A DNA stretch of 39,963 nucleotides from Planctomycetota bacterium (GTDB taxonomy: Bacteria > Planctomycetota > UBA11346), in assembly GCA_028280785.1 (NCBI GenBank), contig JANQLF010000108.1, positions 1 through 39,963 on the forward strand, in the 5' to 3' direction. A program made the position numbers and the translations under genes. Positions 15,988 through 24,739 of this stretch are shown in pieces. Each line of letters opens with the position of its first letter. Within the stretch, counting starts at the first letter, position 1. Below the pieces are notes generated by a model. The model saw only the letters and a list, made by a program, of their open reading frames with translations, had not been told where the DNA came from and did not search any database.

Positions 15988-17730
15988 ATGTTATTCAGAC
16001 TCTGGTGTCTGTTTCTCTTGTTTGGGTCGTCAATGTTATTCGGCCAAGAATTCGACGTTGCTAAGCGTTATGCTGAAGCATCGACACATTTACAGAAATT
16101 AATGACAGAAATTCCAGTGACGAAGAATATGTCATTGTACATGCAAGATGGAAAAAAGGTAATGGTTCGAGGCTTTTCTAAAACAGGGCCTAAAATCGAA
16201 CTCAAAATGGGCAACTCGACTATACAAGCACCGATGAAATGGTCGAAGTTTAAAAATATGAGCGTTGCCGATAATGTCTTGAGATATATTGAAAAAAAAT
16301 CTGACGAAACGCTTTTAGATTTATTGATTGTTTACAAGATCGATGATAAATCTGAGCAGATGAGCGAGGTAATGTCGCTGATTAAATCCCGTGGAACTGA
16401 GCTCGGTGAACAGGCGGCAATTATCAGACAGCTGAAGCTCAAGTCCTCCATTACTGCAAAGCGCCGTAGATCTAAGAGTAAAGACAAGCAGGAAGAGGCA
16501 GAAAAACCCAAGTATAAGTTTTTAAAAGCACATTTTTACTTAGCGCCTAATGGTAATGATAAAAATCCAGGCACTAAGGCCCGTCCCTTTGCGACGATGG
16601 CGCATGCCATTACCAGAATGCAGCCAGGTCAATTACTTTATGTGCGTGGTGGCACCTTTTTTCCTAAAACATCGACGCGCTTCCGTATTGTTGGCAAACC
16701 TGATGCGTATTTTCATATCCATGCTTATCCAGGGGAGGTTCCTGTCTTCGATGGGACTCAACTTAAAGCACAAAACGGTGGTATGAATGTCACTTGGCAT
16801 TTCCATCATGCCAAATACATCAAGGTTAAAGGACATATCCATTTAACTAATGGACGTGGTGCAGGTTTATTTGTTGATAACGAATCGCAATTTTTGGATT
16901 TTGATTGGATTGAGGCGAGTCGTAATGGTTGGGAAGTAACGCGCGGTGGTCATGGGTTTTATATCCATGGACGAAACATTAGCGACATTACCTTTCGTAA
17001 TTGTGATGCTCATCGTAATGCCAATCATCAAACCAAACCGGGCGAGGATGTCGAAGTTAATCTTTATCAACATGGTGATGGTTTCCGCATTTTTGAAGCA
17101 AAAAATGTAAAAATGATTAATTGTCGTGCCTGGCATAATTTAGATGATGCCTACGACTTTACCCAGGCTGTCAGTCCGATTTTATTATCAAATTCATGGG
17201 CTGCTTATTCTGGTATTGATGATGCTCAGGGCTCGCTTACAGGAACACCTAATAAACGCATGCGTCGCTATGAGGGAGTTGGCATTAAGGTAGGTTATGA
17301 TAACGACACCGGTGCGCATCGGATTGAGCGATGCTTATCATGGAATAATATGTGCCATGGTTATCAAATTTCTGGTGGACCTGTAAAAGTTTATAACTGT
17401 GTTTCGTTTAATAATGCAGAAGTTTCATTTTTCGGCGAAGACAATAAAGCGAACGACATGCGCAACACTTTTGCCTTCAAAGATGTCTACATGCGTCCAG
17501 GCAAAAATCGAAAGCGTCCCTTGCAGGTTCAGGCTAAGGATTTTGCCTCGATTGATGATAAGGGTATGTTGGGTCCACGGCGCTGGGATGGGACCTTGCC
17601 GCTCACTGGATTTATGCGACCACGCAAAGGCAGTAGATTGATTGATGCTGGGGTCGATGTGGATCTCTCCTTTGCGGGAAAGCGAGTTGATATCGGCTGT
17701 TTTGAGTATCCGTCGAAGCCGAAAGAATAA
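15988..17730 (+). CDS. Secreted right-handed beta-helix lyase, PL9-like
   Basis: I start at the ATG at 15988, one base after the sulfatase stop, because it begins a signal peptide (MLFRLWCLFLLFGSSMLFGQ); upstream in-frame codons overlap the sulfatase. The 580-residue product has a helical N-terminal region of about 170 residues, then a beta-helix from about residue 180 (FYLAPNGNDKNPGTKARPFA). The PL9 calcium and base constellation fits: D364 in GDGFR, D386, D387 and D390 in LDDAYDF, and K434 in GVGIKVG; Pel9A of Dickeya has D209, D233, D234, D237 and K273. PL9 enzymes cleave uronate-containing polysaccharides such as pectate. Exact substrate uncertain. Confidence 0.78.
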   Translation: MLFRLWCLFLLFGSSMLFGQEFDVAKRYAEASTHLQKLMTEIPVTKNMSLYMQDGKKVMVRGFSKTGPKIELKMGNSTIQAPMKWSKFKNMSVADNVLRYIEKKSDETLLDLLIVYKIDDKSEQMSEVMSLIKSRGTELGEQAAIIRQLKLKSSITAKRRRSKSKDKQEEAEKPKYKFLKAHFYLAPNGNDKNPGTKARPFATMAHAITRMQPGQLLYVRGGTFFPKTSTRFRIVGKPDAYFHIHAYPGEVPVFDGTQLKAQNGGMNVTWHFHHAKYIKVKGHIHLTNGRGAGLFVDNESQFLDFDWIEASRNGWEVTRGGHGFYIHGRNISDITFRNCDAHRNANHQTKPGEDVEVNLYQHGDGFRIFEAKNVKMINCRAWHNLDDAYDFTQAVSPILLSNSWAAYSGIDDAQGSLTGTPNKRMRRYEGVGIKVGYDNDTGAHRIERCLSWNNMCHGYQISGGPVKVYNCVSFNNAEVSFFGEDNKANDMRNTFAFKDVYMRPGKNRKRPLQVQAKDFASIDDKGMLGPRRWDGTLPLTGFMRPRKGSRLIDAGVDVDLSFAGKRVDIGCFEYPSKPKE

Positions 17731-17740
17731 TGTGAAAGTA

Positions 17741-17823
17741 AATTCACAAAATATTAAAAAAAGTCACAAGTAGTTACATATATTAATATTACAAATTTTT
17801 ATATAAATCACAATATGTTAAAA
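17741..17823. promoter_or_regulatory. Three copies of shared 19-bp motif before pseudopilin operon
   Basis: Read on the minus strand, 17805-17823 (TTTTAACATATTGTGATTT) matches the site at 12876 at 16 of 19 positions, 17741-17759 at 15, and 17761-17779 at 13. Starts are 20 and 44 bp apart, about two and four helical turns, so the copies would face the same side of the DNA. The left copy also overlaps TGTGAA-N6-TTCACA at 17731-17748. The cluster lies about 195-280 bp upstream of the first pseudopilin start. Confidence 0.45.
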
Positions 17824-17858
17824 AATCGTTTGTGTATCACTCAAGATCGGAGCGCTTC

Positions 17859-17896
17859 AGACTAAAACTGACTAGTATGTCCGGATCAGTTAGTCT
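17859..17896 (+). other. Leader hairpin upstream of pseudopilin operon
   Basis: AGACTAAAACTGA (17859-17871) can pair with TCAGTTAGTCT (17886-17896), giving an 11-bp stem with a 2-nt bulge and a 14-nt loop. If transcription begins upstream, this would sit in a long 5' leader. No run of T follows, so it is not a simple terminator. I could not match it to a known riboswitch. Confidence 0.4.
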
Positions 17897-17904
17897 AGGG
17901 AGTA

Positions 17905-17919
17905 TAGTCTTACATAAGA
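17905..17919. promoter_or_regulatory. 15-mer shared with 35117-35131 (opposite strand)
   Basis: TAGTCTTACATAAGA occurs here and, as its exact reverse complement, in the divergent region at 35117-35131, where it is part of a 7-2-7 palindrome (AGTCTTA and TAAGACT). Two exact 15-mers, both in promoter-size gaps 17 kb apart, suggest a common regulator, unknown so far. Confidence 0.45.
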
Positions 17920-17924
17920 GATAG

Positions 17925-17972
17925 ATGAATGGTTACACCAGCGAGAGACCCGCTTCACTAAGCTTTGAATAA
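17925..17972 (+). CDS. Possible 15-codon upstream open reading frame
   Basis: ATG at 17925 opens a frame of 15 residues (MNGYTSERPASLSFE) ending at TAA 17970-17972, with a weak purine stretch (AAGAGAT) before it. It lies in the leader of the pseudopilin operon, out of frame with the first pseudopilin gene. No amino acid is repeated in the manner of a classical attenuator peptide. It may be a leader peptide or chance. Confidence 0.2.
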   Translation: MNGYTSERPASLSFE

Positions 17973-18018
17973 GACTGAACTTGGATATATTCGGATCACT
18001 TTCCGGGGAGTTTTCGCG

Positions 18019-19089
18019 ATGCAAAAAACAAGTGCTTTTACCTTGATCGAATTGCTCGTGGTCATGGCTATTATCGCGCTGCTCTCAACGCTTCTTTTTG
18101 CGCTTGCGGGAACGGTTGGCGAAACGCAAGAACGTACTGATACCGAATTAACAATTATGACAACCGCATCTGCAATTGATTTATTTATTGCTGATTCAGG
18201 CGCTGTTCCGCTCCCCACAGGTGATCGTAGCGATGTGAATAGCGGATCGTGGTATCCTGCAACTCCAGATGGATCTTGGGAAAAACAACAATTATTTTGG
18301 CGTGTTGGTCACGCCATGACCAGTACCGAAAAAGCAAATGCCGATTCCGCCGCACGCTCAGCAGACCTTGCAGCTGATCCGTATCAAAGTTTAGAATATT
18401 TAGAAGAGACCTTCGGTCGTACCGGATTAAAAGAAAAGAAAGAAGATATTTTATCGACCAATGTTACCGATCAGGAAGTTGAGAAATATCGTGGCAATAT
18501 GTCGCAAAGCTTGTGGGCAACCAGTGCAGACGTGGATGCGACAACGTGGCATCAGTTAAGTAAACGTGGCTATGCGAAAGAGGCGGTGCTTAATATTCGC
18601 GGTACGCTCGCGGCTGATGCAGAAAAACGAAAATACTTGACCTTTGATACCTTAGTGGCGAGTGACCTGCCTGATCCATCATTTATTGACGCTGACCAAA
18701 TTTTAGATGCGTGGGGGAATCCATTAATTTATGTAGCCCACTCTACGCCAGCAGTCGATTTTAAATATCCAACTGGCATGAGCCTGCGCAGTGGTAATCG
18801 CCCTGTTGGCAAAGATGCCGGTGGTCGCATTGATATGGTGGACCGTAACGAAGACGGGCTCATAGATTTAGAAGATTGGCCAATTCAACCACCTAAGGCG
18901 GAGGATCAGATAGACCATAATGGTGATACAACAACTGATGAAGTGGACTGGGGCAATATTTTGTATTATGCACGACCGGGTAATGCGCGTGGTTATTTCT
19001 TAGCCAGTGCTGGCGAAGACCAGGAATTTAACTGTGTCATGTCTGATTCTGTTAACCAAGATAATATCATCAATAAATTAGCGAAGTAA
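18019..19089 (+). CDS. Pseudopilin (GspG-like N terminus) with EF-hand-like loops
   Basis: The start is the ATG at 18019, 8 nt after a GGGGAG ribosome binding site at 18005-18010, not an upstream in-frame TTG. The 356-residue product begins MQKTSAFTLIELLVVMAIIA: a class III signal with cleavage between A6 and F7, and mature Glu5. It is far longer than GspG (about 145). Near the C terminus are two calcium-loop-like motifs: DRNEDGLIDLED at 275-286 and DHNGDTTTDEVD at 299-310. Known GspG proteins bind calcium at the C terminus, but not with this dockerin-like loop. First gene of a six-gene operon; its stop overlaps the next ATG by one base. Probably the main or a large minor fibre subunit. Confidence 0.87.
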   Translation: MQKTSAFTLIELLVVMAIIALLSTLLFALAGTVGETQERTDTELTIMTTASAIDLFIADSGAVPLPTGDRSDVNSGSWYPATPDGSWEKQQLFWRVGHAMTSTEKANADSAARSADLAADPYQSLEYLEETFGRTGLKEKKEDILSTNVTDQEVEKYRGNMSQSLWATSADVDATTWHQLSKRGYAKEAVLNIRGTLAADAEKRKYLTFDTLVASDLPDPSFIDADQILDAWGNPLIYVAHSTPAVDFKYPTGMSLRSGNRPVGKDAGGRIDMVDRNEDGLIDLEDWPIQPPKAEDQIDHNGDTTTDEVDWGNILYYARPGNARGYFLASAGEDQEFNCVMSDSVNQDNIINKLAK

Positions 19090-20411
19090 TGAATCGATCC
19101 GCTTACGCCTTTACCTTAATCGAACTCTTAGTGGTGATGTCCATCATAGCCACGTTATCGAGTTTAATTATATTTTCGTTTGAAGAGACGGAAAAAGATA
19201 AAGTCCGTAAAAGTGCAGAGGAACTGCAATCAGTATTGGAACGTGCGCGTACTTTATCGATAAGTACTGGGAATATGCATGGTGTATCCTTTCACATCGA
19301 AAATGCTGGCGATGGCTCAGTATTAAAAAACTTTTCGGATGTTGATGGTGCTAAATTCCCTGGTCGTCATTGGTATTGTATAATTGGTCCCGATAGCGCG
19401 AATATCGATGGCCGCAGCAGCTATTATCCACCCATCTGTACGCGTGGAAATGATGATGACGATAGTGTGTTTTACGCGCTAGATTCTTACGTCGACGCAG
19501 TGAAATCGGCGCAAATTGGTCCTCGCCATTATTTACAACGTGGTGTGCGCTTTCTAGCCCTTGGTGACGAGGAGGAATTGTTCGAAACCCAAAGCCAAGT
19601 TTATGATGATCCAACGTATCCGCGACCTTGGTTTGGTTTTTATGATGACACCAATAACATTTATTATCCATGGGGTGCTTATAACCCAGCCATCGACTTA
19701 AATTTACCCAATGCAAATACTGGTCTCGATTATGAGGGTGAAGATGGTCCGATCGCCTACGATGCTGAACTAGATACGAATATTAATCCAGCGGAAGTGT
19801 GGGGACGTGTTACCAAAGATGCAACGGCTCACCATCAGGAATTTATTGATGACGGTGTCGAAGATTATTCGCATAAACTATGGTATTTAATCAGTAAAGA
19901 TTATGTCGGTCCCGATACAGCCTATCTTGCCTCGACAGGTGGGCGTAAGGTGCCACGCCCATTGGTTAACGCCTATTGGTGTGATGCGATGGTTATGTTT
20001 AATGCACGCGGTGAAGCATTGTGGTCTTTTCCACAGGCGCGTGAATGGTATTTCCGCACCGTGGCCAACGGTAATCGCTATAATACGCGTAATGATTCTT
20101 TTCATAACGCTGGTCGTGAAGATATGGGCATTAAACACCACGATGTCGAAACTGGTGGTTTTTATATTACCTTATGTCGTGATGTCGTTGATAGTGATAT
20201 GCTGTATACGCAGACTAATGCCGTTACTGGCCAAATGGCTTACAATCAATTTAACAGTGTTGAAGATGCACTCGAATCGATAACGCCATTTATTCGTGTT
20301 TATGTGAATCGCTTAACTGGTAAAGCGGAAGTGCGTGATGAAGCATATCCGCAAAGTCGCATTGAACCTGCTGATTTATTGGGCCATGACCCTTATCCGA
20401 GGGGTTACTGA
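19089..20411 (+). CDS. Pseudopilin (GspH-like), oversized
   Basis: A 440-residue protein with the prepilin start MNRSAYAFTLIELLVVMSII (cleavage A7/F8, Glu5 kept). The following EKDKVRKSAEELQSVLERAR resembles the N-terminal helix of GspH/FimT proteins. The globular part is two to three times the usual length (about 170) and is rich in Asp, Tyr and Trp, with no recognised domain. Its ATG shares a base with the previous stop (TAATG), so translation is coupled. The role would be a minor pseudopilin in a type II secretion or type IV pilus-like fibre. Confidence 0.84.
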   Translation: MNRSAYAFTLIELLVVMSIIATLSSLIIFSFEETEKDKVRKSAEELQSVLERARTLSISTGNMHGVSFHIENAGDGSVLKNFSDVDGAKFPGRHWYCIIGPDSANIDGRSSYYPPICTRGNDDDDSVFYALDSYVDAVKSAQIGPRHYLQRGVRFLALGDEEELFETQSQVYDDPTYPRPWFGFYDDTNNIYYPWGAYNPAIDLNLPNANTGLDYEGEDGPIAYDAELDTNINPAEVWGRVTKDATAHHQEFIDDGVEDYSHKLWYLISKDYVGPDTAYLASTGGRKVPRPLVNAYWCDAMVMFNARGEALWSFPQAREWYFRTVANGNRYNTRNDSFHNAGREDMGIKHHDVETGGFYITLCRDVVDSDMLYTQTNAVTGQMAYNQFNSVEDALESITPFIRVYVNRLTGKAEVRDEAYPQSRIEPADLLGHDPYPRGY

Positions 20412-20830
20412 TGCGCTTAAAGTCAATCGAAGGTTTTACCTTAATTGAAATAGTATTAGCGATGGCCGTACTTGGTTTAGGTATGGCAACGGTGATGACT
20501 GTATTTATGACGTCACTACGTTGGGCTGAAGAAGTAAAATTGGATTTAACAGCCCTGCAGGCAGGTCGCATTGCCTTATATGACGCAGGTGTGTTGCACG
20601 ACCAAACAAATACGCCGCTAGGTTTTAAAAATGATGAAGCTGAAGTGAAGGGTTGGTTAAACACCTATTATATCGTACGCACGGTCCCAACAACGCGAAA
20701 GCATACCATTAATCAAAAAGGCGGAGACTTTGTTGAAGTAGCAGTGAAAGTGTATTATGGCGGTGATGATACCACTGGAGAACTAGTCCATCATCTTATT
20801 ATGCAGCAAATTATTCCGGATGGTTATTAA
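20411..20830 (+). CDS. Pseudopilin (GspI-like)
   Basis: A 139-residue protein with MRLKSIEGFTLIEIVLAMAVLG: the cleavage site follows the canonical Gly, and mature Glu5 is present. The small size and the LGLGMATVMTVF helix fit GspI, the shortest minor pseudopilin that starts tip assembly with GspJ and GspK. Its ATG overlaps the previous stop (TGATG). It is the only pseudopilin of this operon with normal length and with Gly at -1. Confidence 0.83.
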   Translation: MRLKSIEGFTLIEIVLAMAVLGLGMATVMTVFMTSLRWAEEVKLDLTALQAGRIALYDAGVLHDQTNTPLGFKNDEAEVKGWLNTYYIVRTVPTTRKHTINQKGGDFVEVAVKVYYGGDDTTGELVHHLIMQQIIPDGY

Positions 20831-20832
20831 TC

Positions 20833-22164
20833 ATGAATAATCAGCGCTCTGCATTTACCTTAATCGAATTAATGGTCGCCATCGCCATATTTATGACGCT
20901 GATGGCTATCGCGACGAGTTTTTTCCAATCGATGTCTGCGAGTATGAGTAGAACCGTGCGCGTTTTGGAGCTTCATCGACGCGCCAATTCAATAGTTAAT
21001 TATATCACTCATGATGTGCGCAATTGGCAACAGACGACAGCATTCCAACTCAAAGACAACGGCACAGATCCATTATCCTTAACCTTTATGGTGGCTACTA
21101 CTGATCAAGATCGTGTGCGTTTTCATAGTGGTCATGATCGCTATGGCTCAACAGCAGGTGCGCGTCTAGATTTTGAGGCTAAATTACCGCGTTATGTTGA
21201 TTACGCCTGGGTCCGTTATGAATTTGATAATGGTGATTTTAATCGCGGTGACTCACGTCGTTCACATAGTAAAAAAGATGCAAAAACGCCTTTAGTGCAT
21301 AATCAACGTTGGCAAAAATATGTTGGTAATACCTCGCGTGCTCAGACCACTGTTGTCGATTTAGAATATATGATCCCCAAGGGTATTCAAAATAACGCAA
21401 TTTCACCGACACCGCAAAAAGAATTTGTATTCTTTGAGGGGACAGGTGCTCCCGCTGCAGTGAGCGCTGACGGATCGTGCTTGGCACAGCCAAGCGAACG
21501 AGTCCGTGTCTATCAAACAATTGATACCGGTAATTTTACCGGTGAAGAAAGCGCGTATTTTCATTCCTTATCTGCGCCATGGCGGGTAAATCATGATTAT
21601 AAGCACCTCTACACCACATTAGAAGTTGGTAATACTACAGCGATGAGTAATGAATGTTATGCTGTGCGCAATCCTGATGGTAAGTCAATAAATAAAGATA
21701 AAATTAATTTATTAGGTGCTGATGACCTTGATTCTGATGGCAATCCTATTTATCCGAGTCAGGTGCGCACCATTTTTGAAGGTGCCGAATATGCAAGTTT
21801 GGAATTAATCAGAAAAGACGGCAGCACCATTAGTAGTACAAATGAAGACAATACATTAGGCGATGGTTCTGCGAGCGTGGATATTAGCGGAATAGATCCG
21901 GTATCTGGCGCAAATACGGTTAAACGCCCATCCTTGCTGCGTATTTCTTACCTACTGCATGATATCGAACCACATATTATTGATGAAGAAGATTTGGATA
22001 ATGATGGTGACACTGATGAATCATTTGTGCAAGCTATTCGTGACGTAGTTGCAGCCACCACGCCAGCAACACGGACCGAAGCCATAAACGAATTTCAGAA
22101 ACAGTGTACGAAATATGGTTTTATGAGCTTATTAGTTAATCAAAGTATACCGTTAGGACTATGA
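20833..22164 (+). CDS. Pseudopilin (GspJ-like), oversized
   Basis: A 443-residue protein starting MNNQRSAFTLIELMVAIAIF (cleavage A7/F8, Glu5). The next segment SMSASMSRTVRVLELHRRAN resembles the N-terminal helix of GspJ. GspJ is normally about 200 residues, so the globular part is doubled. Two Asp-rich loops are visible: D298, D300 and D302-G303 (DLDSDGNP), and D387, D389, D391-G392 and D395 (DLDNDGDTDE), resembling calcium-binding loops. It precedes the giant GspK-like gene with a 4-nt overlap. Order I-J-K matches the tip complex of type II secretion systems. Confidence 0.83.
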   Translation: MNNQRSAFTLIELMVAIAIFMTLMAIATSFFQSMSASMSRTVRVLELHRRANSIVNYITHDVRNWQQTTAFQLKDNGTDPLSLTFMVATTDQDRVRFHSGHDRYGSTAGARLDFEAKLPRYVDYAWVRYEFDNGDFNRGDSRRSHSKKDAKTPLVHNQRWQKYVGNTSRAQTTVVDLEYMIPKGIQNNAISPTPQKEFVFFEGTGAPAAVSADGSCLAQPSERVRVYQTIDTGNFTGEESAYFHSLSAPWRVNHDYKHLYTTLEVGNTTAMSNECYAVRNPDGKSINKDKINLLGADDLDSDGNPIYPSQVRTIFEGAEYASLELIRKDGSTISSTNEDNTLGDGSASVDISGIDPVSGANTVKRPSLLRISYLLHDIEPHIIDEEDLDNDGDTDESFVQAIRDVVAATTPATRTEAINEFQKQCTKYGFMSLLVNQSIPLGL

Positions 22165-24716
22165 TGTTGTATTCAAATCGACGTGGCGGTGTCTTAATAA
22201 TAGTCTTAATGCTCATGGTATTATTAGTGACCATGGTTATCGCCTTTATGTCGTTGATTTCCAATCAGCGTGGTTCTGCATTAACCGTTGCCAGCCAATC
22301 GCATGCAGAAATGGCGGTAGATTCAGCAACAGCGAATGTGCAACGCATTATCATGGAAGATACGAAAAACTTTTCAGCATTTCGAACTTCGCCATGGCGT
22401 ACTGAATTTGCGCCAATTTACGATCCGGATGGTGACCCGTTTACAGAAACAGGGAATGAGTGGACCATCGTTAATTACACCGTTTCATCGATGTTTAATG
22501 CAAAACCGCCTTCATTACATCCTTTAATTAATGCACCTGATGATTTTCAGTTATTGGAAATGACCGGCCGTAATCTTGATAGGGGTTATGACGTATCGAC
22601 TTGGTATAAATTCGGCTGGCATCCAGTACGTCCGTTTATGCGTTGGATTAACGTAGCTTATTATGATGATGATTTCTTGTTAATTGATATTGATCCGACG
22701 CTTGGTGATGCAGCGAAGGCAGATTTGAAAAGAAAAGCTCGTTATGTTGCCCGCTACTGTGTCCAGGTATTGGATCTGCAATCTATGCAGAGTTACAATA
22801 ACAATTATCCAGGTGCGCCAGTTTTAGAATCTGCGGGTGATAATTATATTCGCTATCAAAATTATTTACGGACCCATGGTCGTAGTTTAAAGAGCCAGGC
22901 TGGTGTGGTTATTGGTTTAGGTAGCTCAATGAACCGCCAATTACGTTCAACTGATGCGAGTGGCAATGTAATGGATCCTTTGGATGAAGAGCCATTTAAT
23001 GTGTTGCCGGGTGGTGAAATTGCTCGCCATAATTCAAATCCCGGTACTGGTACTTATTATGGTTTACATGGTGATCGACGCATACGCATTGAACGTATTT
23101 TTCGCGGTGAGCCGCTCAAGTGGGTAGAAAAAACCTATGATGCGACTGAGCACCGTGCCTTTTTAGCACCTTATCAAAAAGGCGGACGGGTGAATTCGTG
23201 GGAGCAAGTGCGACTAAGTTTTGAATTACGTGGTCGTAATGATGGCCATGATCATACTGATGATTTAGGAACAACCGGATCATGGACTCCGCATGGAATT
23301 GGATTATTGGATTCAACCTTGAGTGGCAGTGATGAGGTTTCAACACCGTGGCAGGTGAATTTTTTAACATTAACGCCAGTTACATTTTCTCGCATGGTTT
23401 TTGGCCTTAGTTCTGAATTAAAGAAAACAGCACGTTATGGCGAAGACCAGACCGTAGATTTATTTGGCCGCGAATATCCAGAACCATTTCCACTTAATTT
23501 GGAAGATGGCAAAGAAGTTAATTTAATTGGCGAGGTCAAAGGCCGCAATGAATATGGTAATGCCGAAACCAATGATGCAGCTTATAATAACGGCCGGTTT
23601 TTTGGTGGCACAGCGACCAATCATGGCTGGTTAGAAATGTCAGCGGGTAATATTTACGAAGGTTCGCGCAATAGTTATTGGCACGACGTTGCTCAGGCTA
23701 TTCGCTTGGCAGCGATGGAAGCGCATAAATACTGGGGCCGTGGTGAGGCAGGTCACAATAGTGGTGAATCAAGTATCATTGGTGTTGCAGGCGATAAAGC
23801 GATGTTGAAATATCCCGGAGGTTCGCATCCGACCTATATCAATCCAACGGAAACCAATACTGATTTAATGTTACAACAGGTCATTCGCGAAACCTATCGT
23901 ATCCTTGGTGAACGCGTTATAACTGATGGTAGCCCAGCAACCTCTTCTGAAAACATGGATCCAAGTTATATCGGCGGCGATACCCGCTCGCTTTTAGAGG
24001 GTGGTACCTGCTACGTTGGACTCGGCGCAAACCACAGTCCTGGTGATGGTGCCGGCGGTAACTCGCAAATTTACTGGATGCGTAAATCTAAATTATCTGA
24101 GCAAGTCAATACACGTGCCATGGAATATATGTTGAACGATGTGATGATCAGTTTATTTGGTAAGGCGAATCCTTATTACGAATCATCGCGAGCATTAAGC
24201 GATATTGCTGTTGATTTCAATGGCGATGGACATGCTGAGTCGACTGTCACAGGTTGGTATGATATTGAATCAAATGATTTAGTGTGGTCATGGTGGTGGG
24301 ATGGTGTTGGTCCTTATGTCGATTTTGGTGCCAAGTCAGATACGCACGCATTTATGAAGCGTGGTGGCTGGTATCGTTTTTATCCCGATGGAAAAATATT
24401 CCGCCAGGTTAATTCTGATTGGGTTGAGTTAACCGGCTCTGCACTCAGTGATTTTACGACTTACAATACTATTTTCTTAACTGGCAATGCTCGTTACCCG
24501 ATTAAGCCGTTCTCCAAGACAGGGCGTTTGTTTATTGGTAAGAGTCGTGTCTTCCAAGCCTTTATACGTGGCGAAGTCTATAACATCAATGCGAATAAGG
24601 TCATGGCCTCTAGTCATCGTAGCTTTATTTATCGTAGTGACCCGAATGCCGATGGCGATTTTGACGATGCGTTCATTACCCATCAAAAAGAATATCAAAT
24701 GAATTTTCATGAATAA
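22161..24716 (+). CDS. Giant GspK-like minor pseudopilin
   Basis: An 851-residue protein. Its N terminus MMLYSNRRGGVLIIVLMLMV is a class III-type signal with basic residues, a Gly-Gly site and a hydrophobic helix, and it lacks mature Glu5, as is usual for GspK. AEMAVDSATANVQRI also fits GspK/PilX. GspK is normally about 300-330 residues, so this is more than twice the size. Calcium-loop-like motifs occur at 685-693 (DFNGDGHAE) and 827-835 (DPNADGDFD). The ATG overlaps the previous stop (ATGATG). GspK sits at the fibre tip in known systems, so this protein would be a large surface-exposed tip component. Confidence 0.82.
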   Translation: MMLYSNRRGGVLIIVLMLMVLLVTMVIAFMSLISNQRGSALTVASQSHAEMAVDSATANVQRIIMEDTKNFSAFRTSPWRTEFAPIYDPDGDPFTETGNEWTIVNYTVSSMFNAKPPSLHPLINAPDDFQLLEMTGRNLDRGYDVSTWYKFGWHPVRPFMRWINVAYYDDDFLLIDIDPTLGDAAKADLKRKARYVARYCVQVLDLQSMQSYNNNYPGAPVLESAGDNYIRYQNYLRTHGRSLKSQAGVVIGLGSSMNRQLRSTDASGNVMDPLDEEPFNVLPGGEIARHNSNPGTGTYYGLHGDRRIRIERIFRGEPLKWVEKTYDATEHRAFLAPYQKGGRVNSWEQVRLSFELRGRNDGHDHTDDLGTTGSWTPHGIGLLDSTLSGSDEVSTPWQVNFLTLTPVTFSRMVFGLSSELKKTARYGEDQTVDLFGREYPEPFPLNLEDGKEVNLIGEVKGRNEYGNAETNDAAYNNGRFFGGTATNHGWLEMSAGNIYEGSRNSYWHDVAQAIRLAAMEAHKYWGRGEAGHNSGESSIIGVAGDKAMLKYPGGSHPTYINPTETNTDLMLQQVIRETYRILGERVITDGSPATSSENMDPSYIGGDTRSLLEGGTCYVGLGANHSPGDGAGGNSQIYWMRKSKLSEQVNTRAMEYMLNDVMISLFGKANPYYESSRALSDIAVDFNGDGHAESTVTGWYDIESNDLVWSWWWDGVGPYVDFGAKSDTHAFMKRGGWYRFYPDGKIFRQVNSDWVELTGSALSDFTTYNTIFLTGNARYPIKPFSKTGRLFIGKSRVFQAFIRGEVYNINANKVMASSHRSFIYRSDPNADGDFDDAFITHQKEYQMNFHE

Positions 24717-24727
24717 TCATTCATGAA
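24706..24727 (+). repeat. Repeated TTCATGAA palindromes at gene junction
   Basis: The self-complementary octamer TTCATGAA occurs at 24706-24713 and 24720-24727, 6 nt apart, spanning the stop codon of the GspK-like gene and the 5' side of the ribosome binding site for the next gene. The two copies can pair with each other, hiding part of the GGAG at 24729-24732. A role in translational coupling is possible; chance is not excluded. Confidence 0.4.
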
Positions 24728-24739
24728 TGGAGTATGATC

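Noticed and set aside
17731..17748. CRP site (TGTGA-N6-TCACA) before the pseudopilin operon
   Set aside because: The spacing between TGTGA and TCACA is 8 rather than 6 nt, so it does not fit the CRP consensus; kept only as part of the repeat cluster.
19351..19716. His- and Tyr-rich antisense frame of 121 codons
   Set aside because: It is opposite the GspH-like pseudopilin; its odd composition mirrors Asp, Asn and Tyr codons of the sense strand.
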